Source of the DNA: Bacteroidota bacterium
GTDB lineage: Bacteria > Bacteroidota > Bacteroidia > Flavobacteriales_F > PHOS-HE28
Length of the DNA: 5,744 nucleotides
Direction: 5' to 3'
Assembly (NCBI GenBank): GCA_023430945.1
Contig: JAEYYE010000151.1
Span: 1-5,744, forward strand
Shown: positions 1 to 5,172 of the stretch, piece after piece
How positions within the stretch are numbered: position 1 is the stretch's first letter
Layout: each line of letters begins with the position of its first letter
Made by a program: the position numbers and the translations under genes
The notes under the pieces: generated by a model
What the model was told of the DNA's origin: nothing
Database searches by the model: none
What the model saw: the letters and a program-made list of their open reading frames with translations, nothing else

Positions 1-1259
1 ATCGACCCGGTGGGATCGGTGGAACGGACATCTGGTTCTGCGACAACATCGGCAACCAGTGGGGAGCGCCGCAGAACATGGGCCCGAAGATCAATACCAC
101 GGCCGATGAGATGTACCCGTACCTGAAGCCGGACAGCACGTTCTATTTCGCGAGCAATGGTCATCCAGGTCTCGGTGGAATGGACCTGTTCTATTCACGC
201 TTGAGAGCCGATGGACCGGGCAACGTGTTCAACCTGGGTTATCCCATGAGCACGCGTTACAACGATCACAGCCTACTGCTGATCAACGACAGCACGGGTT
301 TCTTCGCGAGCGATCGGCCGGGTGGCGAAGGAAGTGACGATATCTACGGCTGTACGATCCGTCCGCCCACGATCTACCTCGCCGGTGTCGTGATCGATCG
401 TGATACGCGTGAGCCGATCGAAGGAGCCACGATCCTGCTGAAGGACGAGAATTCGCAGCATGTGAAGCGTTTCCAACTCGAGACCGAACCCGGCGGAAAG
501 TTCAATATCGAAGCGGAGTACCATTCGAAGTACGTGCTCGTTTCCAACAAGAACGGCTACTTCCAGAAGGAAGTGACAGTGATCACCGATGTGGATCCGC
601 TGGAAGGTATCGTGATCGAGATGGTGAAGTACGATTATGCGGCCGAAGGCCTCGTGCTGCACGGTGAAACGGATGAACCGCTCTCAGAAGCGAAGGTGCT
701 GTTGCTCGATGCGGCCGATGCGAAGTTGGAGGAATTGCTCACCGATGAAAGTGGCAGGTACGCATTCCCGCTCAAGCCGGAATCCAATTACCGGATCACC
801 GCGGAAAAGGATGGGTTCTTCAAACAGAGCGTGAAGATCAGCACCAAGGGAAAGCCAAGCTCGGTGATCTACACGGATTTCCGGTTGTTCCCGCTGGTGG
901 TGGATCAGGTGGTACGCCTCGAGAACATCTTCTACGATTACAACAGCGCAGCGATCAGGCCCGATGCAGCGCTCGAGCTGGACAAGCTGGTGACCACGTT
1001 GCAGGACAATCCCACGGTGAAGATCGAGCTGAGTTCGCACACCGATTGCCGCGGCAAGGACGCATACAACCTGTCGCTCTCGCAGAAGCGTGCGAAGAGC
1101 GCGGTGGAATACATCATCAGCAAGGGCATCGCAAAGGATCGCGTGGTGAGCAAAGGCTATGGCGAGAGCCAACCCACGGAGACCTGCGTGTGCGAGAAGT
1201 GCACGGAGGAACAACACCAGCGTAATCGCCGTACGGAATTCAAGGTGCTGTCGAAGTAG
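1..1259 (+). CDS. OmpA-family envelope protein with PD40 repeats and two CRD domains (5'-partial)
   Basis: The reading frame is open from the window edge (first full codon 3-5), so the ATG at 78 is internal and the true start lies upstream. Taking codon 3-5 as residue 1, 418 residues are visible. PD40 (WD40-like propeller) repeat signatures of the type GG-x-GG-x-D-I/L-W/F/Y occur near residues 3-11, 52-67 and 103-117. Two carboxypeptidase-regulatory-like beta-sandwich domains follow at about 124-207 and 211-282. A C-terminal OmpA domain spans about 304-416, with HTDCRG (346-351), the peptidoglycan-binding helix NLSLSQKRAKSAV (356-368) and NRRTEF (408-413). The family anchors the outer membrane to peptidoglycan from the periplasm. 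PD40 + CRD + OmpA is also the architecture of PorE of the type IX secretion system, but Bacteroidota carry many paralogues, so I do not assign that name. A cysteine cluster CVCEKC (395-400) plus C349 could form disulfides. The gene converges on lysA. Confidence 0.93.
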   Translation, partial: RPGGIGGTDIWFCDNIGNQWGAPQNMGPKINTTADEMYPYLKPDSTFYFASNGHPGLGGMDLFYSRLRADGPGNVFNLGYPMSTRYNDHSLLLINDSTGFFASDRPGGEGSDDIYGCTIRPPTIYLAGVVIDRDTREPIEGATILLKDENSQHVKRFQLETEPGGKFNIEAEYHSKYVLVSNKNGYFQKEVTVITDVDPLEGIVIEMVKYDYAAEGLVLHGETDEPLSEAKVLLLDAADAKLEELLTDESGRYAFPLKPESNYRITAEKDGFFKQSVKISTKGKPSSVIYTDFRLFPLVVDQVVRLENIFYDYNSAAIRPDAALELDKLVTTLQDNPTVKIELSSHTDCRGKDAYNLSLSQKRAKSAVEYIISKGIAKDRVVSKGYGESQPTETCVCEKCTEEQHQRNRRTEFKVLSK

Positions 1260-1274
1260 GTTGTAGGATCAGGG

Positions 1275-1313
1275 ATGGGCCGGGCCGCTGCGCAAGCATG
1301 CGGCCCGGTCCAT
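1275..1313. terminator. GC-rich hairpin between convergent genes, probable bidirectional terminator
   Basis: Bases 1275-1288 pair with 1300-1313 in a 14-bp stem containing one G-T wobble (1279:1309). Above a single unpaired T (1299), three further pairs (1289-1291 with 1296-1298) close a GCAA tetraloop of the stable GNRA type. It begins 16 bp after the stop of the OmpA-family gene and lies just past the lysA stop on the other strand, as expected for a shared terminator. The T-tract is weak (TTT on the plus side, none on the minus side), so termination efficiency is uncertain. Confidence 0.7.
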
Positions 1314-1319
1314 TTCACA

Positions 1320-2570
1320 TTATGCCGGTTCAGGCTTCAATTCCTCCAACTCGATCTGGGTGGAAAGCAAGTCCTCGATCGATTCACGGCGACGGATCAG
1401 CTTCGCTTCACCTTCATGCACAAGTATCTCTGCCGGACGTAACCTGCTGTTGTAGTTGCTCGACATCGAATGGCCGTACGCGCCCGCGTTCATGATCGCA
1501 AGCAGATCGCCTTCCTGCACCTCGTTCAATTTCCGATCCCAGCCGAACGTATCCGTTTCGCAGATGTTCCCGACAACGGTGTAGATCCGCGTTCTTCCTT
1601 CGGGCTTGCTCGCGTTGATGATGTGGTGGTACGATCCATACATCATCGGACGTACAAGATGGTTCAAGCCACTGTCCACGCCTGCGAAAACGGTGGCGGT
1701 AGTTTGTTTCACAAGGCTGGCGCGAACGAGAAGGATCCCTGCTTCGCTCACCAGGAATTTCCCGGGTTCGAACCACACTTCGATCGGTGCTTCGCGTGCC
1801 TTGTTGAACGCATCGATCCGCGCGGCAAGTCGTTTGCCGAGATCTTCGATATCCGTGGTCACATCACCTTCCTTGTACGCCACTTTAAAGCCGCTGCCAA
1901 GATCGATGTAGCGCAACTCGGGAAGATCGGGCGCGATGCCAAGCAGCAATTCCGCGGCCTGCATGAATACTTCCGTATCCAGGATATCGCTGCCGGTGTG
2001 CATGTGAAGGCCATGCACATGGATCCCATGTGATGCGATCACACGCTGCATGTGGCGCACCTGGTGGATCGAGATGCCGAACTTGGAATCGATGTGCCCG
2101 ACACTGATCCGATCATGCCCACCTGCGAGGATATGCGGATTGATGCGAAGGAACACCGGCACTTTTCCGCCGAAAGCGTGGCCGAATTGTTCCAGCATCG
2201 AGATCGAATCGATGTTGATGTGAACGCCCAGTTCGATCGCCTGCTTGAATTCCTCGAAGGTGACCATGTTCGGTGTGAACAGGATCCGATCGGGACTGAA
2301 GCCGGCATGCAAGCCGAGCTGCACCTCCTGGATCGAAACCGTGTCGAGGCCGCAACCCAGCCGGTCCATCAACCGCATCACATTGATGTTGGGCAGCGCT
2401 TTGCATGCGTACATGATGCTCGTGCGCATGCCGGCGAATGCTTTCTGCATCCGCTTCACCTGGCGCTCGATCACCGCCTGATCATACACGTATACGGGCG
2501 TGCCTGCCATCGCTGCGATGCGGTCCACAGGCACACCTCCGATCCAATATTTTCCTTCACGGACTTCCAT
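1320..2570 (-). CDS. lysA: Diaminopimelate decarboxylase
   Basis: This is a PLP-dependent fold-III decarboxylase catalysing the last step of lysine synthesis in the cytoplasm, meso-diaminopimelate to L-lysine plus CO2. At 416 residues it has normal family length. The Schiff-base lysine is K57 in YACKALPN. The barrel carries HMHTGSD (189-195), the PLP-phosphate glycine loop DLGSGF (223-228) and EPGK (268-271). The C-terminal domain has the active-site cysteine C337 in CETD and the PLP-contacting tyrosine Y373 in SSNYN. Several motifs differ from the textbook forms (HIGSQ, DLGGG, EPGR, CESxD), in a way I recall from Bacteroidota LysA. Related decarboxylases acting on arginine, ornithine or carboxynorspermidine share the fold, but overall motif order and GNICETD favour LysA. 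The ATG at 2570 is followed by the usual short N-terminal lead before the PLP barrel. The gene appears monocistronic, with a hairpin after it and a 110-bp gap before it. Confidence 0.95.
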   Translation of the reverse strand: MEVREGKYWIGGVPVDRIAAMAGTPVYVYDQAVIERQVKRMQKAFAGMRTSIMYACKALPNINVMRLMDRLGCGLDTVSIQEVQLGLHAGFSPDRILFTPNMVTFEEFKQAIELGVHINIDSISMLEQFGHAFGGKVPVFLRINPHILAGGHDRISVGHIDSKFGISIHQVRHMQRVIASHGIHVHGLHMHTGSDILDTEVFMQAAELLLGIAPDLPELRYIDLGSGFKVAYKEGDVTTDIEDLGKRLAARIDAFNKAREAPIEVWFEPGKFLVSEAGILLVRASLVKQTTATVFAGVDSGLNHLVRPMMYGSYHHIINASKPEGRTRIYTVVGNICETDTFGWDRKLNEVQEGDLLAIMNAGAYGHSMSSNYNSRLRPAEILVHEGEAKLIRRRESIEDLLSTQIELEELKPEPA

Positions 2571-2600
2571 GGACCGAAAGTATCGGAAAGAAGAATGTTC

Positions 2601-2608
2601 GAAGTATA
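2601..2608 (-). promoter_or_regulatory. Possible lysA promoter -10/-7 element
   Basis: On the minus strand the bases read TATACTTC about 30 bases upstream of the lysA ATG. This matches the sigma-70 -10 box at five of six positions (TATACT) and only partly matches the Bacteroidota -7 consensus TAnnTTTG. No convincing -35 or -33 element is visible at the right distance. A second weak match, TACTTTCG, sits about 6-13 bases from the ATG and would give an almost leaderless transcript. Some promoter in this 110-bp gap is likely because an isolated gene follows; the exact site is a guess. Confidence 0.25.
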
Positions 2609-2628
2609 GGAATATCCGATCGGTTGGG

Positions 2629-2664
2629 AATGTTCACCAACATCGATCGATGTTGGTGAACATT
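2629..2664. repeat. 36-bp perfect palindrome in the lysA upstream gap (terminator and/or operator)
   Basis: The 18-base half AATGTTCACCAACATCGA is followed with no spacer by its exact reverse complement; symmetry breaks at both ends (2628 against 2665). As RNA it would form a 16-bp stem with a GATC loop. It starts 16 bases past the stop of the membrane-regulator gene at 2681, so it could terminate the sigma-factor operon, though no T-tract follows on either strand. It is also nested: TGTTCACCAACA (2631-2642) and TGTTGGTGAACA (2651-2662) are each TGTT-N4-AACA dyads, centred 20 bp apart and separated by TCGATCGA, which looks like paired operator sites upstream of lysA. The sequence alone does not decide between these roles. 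Confidence 0.75.
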
Positions 2665-2680
2665 TGAACGGTGCCTTATT

Positions 2681-3772
2681 TCACTGCGCGACTTCAAAAG
2701 GCCGGTCGGAAGATCGATCTCGGATCCTTTCCCGCGCACGTCCAGAATAGAAACCATTCTCCTCCGCGATCTTTTCAAGAGCTCTTGTTGCGGCTTTTCG
2801 ATCGCCTTTGCCTTCGATCGCGATCGCGTGATAGAAGTCAGCTTCTTCATTGAAGACACCGGACCGATGTTTGAGTGCCCGCGATAAATAGTGCGCTGCA
2901 GAGCGGAAATTGCGGGTCTCCAAATGGCACATGCCGGCATAGAACAATGCGTTTGGATCATCCGGGTATTGATCGAGCAGATGAATGAGTTCCTCAAGGC
3001 AAAGCCGCGGATCGGTGCGGAAATGCTTCAGCGCGTGATCCATGTAATTGAGGTAGCTCTCTTCCACCGGTTGAAGGATCTTCAGATCGTTCCCGGAGCG
3101 ATCGGAGCGATCGGCGGTGACACTTCCATTGGCCAATTCCACCATCGGATCGAATGGATACAGCTCTTTCGGATGAAGGATCTTCAGGTCGTGCACGTAG
3201 TGAAGCTGAAGTCCGGATCGTTCTTTCCGTGCGATCGGGAGTGATCCTTCGTCTCTGGAAATGGTCGTTGGGAGATCGATCTTGATCGGCCGAAGGTGTT
3301 CGATGGTTCCATTCCGATCGATATTCGCAGCAGTTGGAACGATCAGTTCGAGATCACCTTCTGAATGGATCTCTGTAAGTTCTTCGATCTTTTCTTCGGT
3401 TTCAATCTGGAACGGGATCTCTTCCCTGATCACGCCGATCTGTTCTTCAGCGATCTGAACGGCAGTTCCGTTCTGCTGGTCAACACGGATCGGGATCGAA
3501 AGAATTGCGATCATCAGCACGATCGGGAAGGACCAGTTCCATGGGTTGAACGATGATCCGGGACGGTGTTCTTCCAGTTCTTTCAAACCATCGATCGCGC
3601 CGGGGATCTTGTAGCCTTCGATCGCATCGGCGAGCAATGGATCATGCTCCATCGCGAATTCAACCTCGAACTGCTCGCGAGCGCTCGCACGTTCTTCCAC
3701 GTACGCGAGCAATTGATCGCGTGTGATCGCCGGGCCGGGAGCGAACGGATGCTTATTTGTTCCGCTGGTCAT
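2681..3772 (-). CDS. Single-pass membrane protein with anti-sigma-like N-terminus and TPR-like C-terminus, partner of the ECF sigma factor
   Basis: The protein has 363 residues. Residues 16-55 (ITRDQLLAYVEERAS..., ending in DPLLADAIEGYK) resemble the short cytoplasmic helical segment at the start of many Bacteroidota anti-sigma/TPR proteins. No zinc-finger HxxxCxxC is present. A transmembrane helix follows at about 77-97 (PWNWSFPIVLMIAILSIPIRV region). An acidic linker of about 90 residues leads to a helical TPR-like region, about 237-355, placed in the periplasm by topology. DLKIL(H/Q)P occurs twice, at 195-201 and 229-235, exactly 34 residues apart. The ATG at 3772 lies inside the sigma-factor gene (20-bp overlap, different frame), implying translational coupling and a stable stoichiometry. 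I infer an anti-sigma or sigma-regulating role from this context. The gene is extremely rich in GATC (about 43 sites). It could instead be a structural TPR protein merely co-expressed with the sigma factor. Confidence 0.75.
   Translation of the reverse strand: MTSGTNKHPFAPGPAITRDQLLAYVEERASAREQFEVEFAMEHDPLLADAIEGYKIPGAIDGLKELEEHRPGSSFNPWNWSFPIVLMIAILSIPIRVDQQNGTAVQIAEEQIGVIREEIPFQIETEEKIEELTEIHSEGDLELIVPTAANIDRNGTIEHLRPIKIDLPTTISRDEGSLPIARKERSGLQLHYVHDLKILHPKELYPFDPMVELANGSVTADRSDRSGNDLKILQPVEESYLNYMDHALKHFRTDPRLCLEELIHLLDQYPDDPNALFYAGMCHLETRNFRSAAHYLSRALKHRSGVFNEEADFYHAIAIEGKGDRKAATRALEKIAEENGFYSGRARERIRDRSSDRPFEVAQ
3072..3192. repeat. Two in-frame 19-bp direct repeats encoding DLKIL
   Basis: The 19-base copies at 3072-3090 and 3174-3192 (TGAAGGATCTTCAG then A/G, then TCGT) differ at one base (3086 against 3188). 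They lie 102 bp, or 34 codons, apart in the same frame of the membrane-regulator gene, and each encodes the complement of DLKIL. Next to the first copy, GGAGCGATC is repeated in tandem (near 3094-3111) and encodes SDRSDR. The 34-residue spacing equals one TPR unit, but the flanking residues show little similarity, so an old duplication or convergence on a motif are both possible. Confidence 0.6.
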
Positions 3773-4313
3773 TTCGCTGGATCATGATCCGCAGGTTCCT
3801 GCGGCCGTTCTGGATGTTGCTTCGCACTTTGTCCGCCGTCATTCCTGTTGTGGCTGCGATCTCCTTGTAGCTGTAGCGTTGCATGTAGAAGAGCGTGATG
3901 CACGTGCGTTGCTGCGGATCGAGTTTTTCGATCGCTCTCTCCAACGCGCGCAGATCCTGTTCATGTAATTCGATCTCATCATCATCTTCAACAGCGACGA
4001 TCTTTTCTTCGATCGGTGCTTGGTCCTTCTCTTTCCGCAGTTCGATCAGGCAGCGGTTCCTCATCACTGTATGTATCCACGGCCGGAATTGCCGTACCTC
4101 GTGCTTCTTCAGCATTTCCGGTAGTCCGGTGAAGAGTTCGATCACCACGTCCTTGGCCTTTTCGGTGTTCTTCAGGTATTTCATCCCCACGCCAAAGAGC
4201 AGATGGGCGTACCTGTCCCACAGGCCGCCCAACGCTTCGCGATCGCCTTTCCCGATCGCATCGATCAGTTCCTCATCGGTCTTTCCCGCTATGTTCTTGC
4301 GCCGCAGGAACAT
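3753..4313 (-). CDS. ECF-family RNA polymerase sigma factor
   Basis: The protein has 186 residues, the normal length for an ECF (sigma-70 group 4) factor, with only regions 2 and 4. Region 2 covers about 12-95. It includes the core-binding helix LWDRYAHLLFGVGMKYL (31-47), the segment EKAKDVVIELF (51-61) and the -10-recognition part FRPWIHTVMRNRCLIELRK (76-94). An acidic linker (108-120) precedes region 4 (about 122-178), with AIEKLDPQQRTCITLFY (127-143) and the helix-turn-helix YSYKEIAATTGMTADKVRSNI (147-167) for -35 binding. The start is chosen at 4313 because the upstream gene stops three bases before it (TGA-AGA-ATG), so the two are translationally coupled. Its stop lies inside the next gene. 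It presumably directs polymerase to envelope-related promoters under control of the overlapping membrane-protein gene; the regulon cannot be read from this window. Confidence 0.93.
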   Translation of the reverse strand: MFLRRKNIAGKTDEELIDAIGKGDREALGGLWDRYAHLLFGVGMKYLKNTEKAKDVVIELFTGLPEMLKKHEVRQFRPWIHTVMRNRCLIELRKEKDQAPIEEKIVAVEDDDEIELHEQDLRALERAIEKLDPQQRTCITLFYMQRYSYKEIAATTGMTADKVRSNIQNGRRNLRIMIQRNDQRNK

Positions 4314-4316
4314 TCT

Positions 4317-5069
4317 TCAGTTCTCATTTCGCCCGGCATATTCCCGTCTGTTCCGATCTATCCGCGCCTGCTCGTACATCTCGCTGTAGGTCTTCGTTTC
4401 GATCACCACCACGCCGCCGGTAACATCGCCGTATTTCGCCGGAAGCCCGCCGGTGTAAACAGAGATGCTGCTGATCGCCGAGGCCGGCACACGCGGTACG
4501 CTGCCGCTGATCTTCACGCCATCCAGGAAGGAGACCATGTTCTCGGTGCGCGATCCGCGGAAATAAAGTCCGTCGCCGTTGGGTGCAGGTGTAACACCGG
4601 AGAAGTTGCTCGCGATCATCTTCGCTGGATCGCGTTTGTTCGGATCGGTCTTGAATTCCTCGGCCAGCAAACTCATCCGCGCGGGATCATCGATCGTGAT
4701 CAGCGGACGTTTGTAGCGATGGCCGTAGATCACCAGTGTATCCAGCGAGCCCAGGAACGCCATGGCGGTCTCGGGCAGGTACGTCGCCCGATCGGAGACC
4801 ACTTCAACCCCTTGCATTTCCATGGGCTCGAATCCTGTGAAGGAGATCCGTACACCGTAGAGCCCCGGCGGGATCGGCTTCAGTATGAATTTACCGTCGG
4901 CATCCGTGGTGGTGCCAAGCTGATCTCCAGCAACGGTCGTGGTCACGTGAGCACCGGGCAAAGGGCCGCCGTCAGGGTCGAGCACCTTCCCGCGGATCTC
5001 GCCCAGGTTCTGGCCGAAGCCGATCGCTGGCAGGGCCAGGCCCGCGATCAAAATCAATGTGTTCTTCAT
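4317..5069 (-). CDS. Short exported CRD + TonB-dependent-receptor plug protein without beta-barrel
   Basis: The protein has 250 residues. Residues 1-20 form a signal peptide (MKN, hydrophobic LILIAGLALPAIGF, likely cut before Q21); no lipobox cysteine is present, so it is probably soluble in the periplasm or secreted. Residues 22-100 are a carboxypeptidase-regulatory-like domain (GEIRGKVLDPDGGPLPGAHV, then TTTDADGKFILKPIPPGLYG). About 145-228 matches the TonB-receptor plug, with LYFRGSR (168-174), SFLDGVKISG (180-189), VYTGGLPAKYGDVTGG (204-219) and VVVIETK (220-226). A complete receptor would continue for about 500-700 barrel residues. Here a charged tail (227-250) ends at a stop just before the sigma gene. 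Frameshift decay seems unlikely because tail, stop and sigma start fit together as a compact operon. No N-terminal STN signalling domain is seen. It may serve as an exported partner of the sigma/anti-sigma pair or a recognition module; function unknown. Confidence 0.85.
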   Translation of the reverse strand: MKNTLILIAGLALPAIGFGQNLGEIRGKVLDPDGGPLPGAHVTTTVAGDQLGTTTDADGKFILKPIPPGLYGVRISFTGFEPMEMQGVEVVSDRATYLPETAMAFLGSLDTLVIYGHRYKRPLITIDDPARMSLLAEEFKTDPNKRDPAKMIASNFSGVTPAPNGDGLYFRGSRTENMVSFLDGVKISGSVPRVPASAISSISVYTGGLPAKYGDVTGGVVVIETKTYSEMYEQARIDRNRREYAGRNEN

Positions 5070-5082
5070 GACGGATCGTTTC

Positions 5083-5100
5083 CTATGGGATGCACCATAG
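5083..5100. promoter_or_regulatory. Small inverted repeat upstream of the plug-sigma operon
   Basis: CTATGG and CCATAG flank a 6-base spacer (GATGCA), 13 bp upstream of the plug-gene ATG. The only space for a promoter between the nifU terminator and the ATG is about 55 bp, and this dyad sits within it, overlapping the weak -10-like TATGGT on the minus strand. GGTGC is also repeated around it (GGTGCTATGGTGC). It could be an operator or leader hairpin, or chance; no standard Bacteroidota -33/-7 pair is visible nearby. AGGA lies 11 bases from the ATG, too far for a strong ribosome site. Confidence 0.25.
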
Positions 5101-5124
5101 CACCGGATCGCATAACGCGGAATG

Positions 5125-5150
5125 AAAAAAGCTGCAGGTCATGCAGCTTT
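5125..5150 (-). terminator. Intrinsic terminator of nifU
   Basis: On the minus strand, AAAGCTGCA (5150-5142) pairs perfectly with TGCAGCTTT (5136-5128) around a 5-base loop. The T-run extends to six bases (5130-5125). This is a textbook Rho-independent terminator, 22 bases past the nifU stop. It separates nifU from the downstream plug-sigma operon, so the latter needs its own promoter in the following 55 bp. Confidence 0.88.
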
Positions 5151-5172
5151 CATCGATCGGAAAGGGCCCGAT

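Noticed and set aside
684..1217. 177-codon open frame antisense to the OmpA-family gene
   Set aside because: It is also in codon register with the sense gene, has no recognisable domain, and lies wholly inside a well-supported coding region.
1470..2609. Two long plus-strand open frames (187 and 185 codons) antisense to lysA
   Set aside because: Both are in register with lysA codons and are explained by its lack of TTA/CTA/TCA codons. Their compositions (His/Asp/Arg-rich) are typical of shadow translations.
2629..2664. Palindrome as a transposon end, attachment site or CRISPR repeat
   Set aside because: There is only one copy in the window, no transposase or integrase and no target duplication; the flanking genes are intact housekeeping or regulatory genes.
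2571..2680. Possible lysine riboswitch upstream of lysA
   Set aside because: The whole gap is 110 bp, shorter than the roughly 170-base lysine aptamer, and it is dominated by one simple palindrome rather than a multi-helix junction.
4317..4420. Frameshifted or truncated full TonB receptor
   Set aside because: Downstream of the plug stop the sequence immediately encodes an intact sigma factor with coupled start. No barrel-like strand pattern is seen in the three minus frames, so a simple frameshift cannot restore a receptor here.
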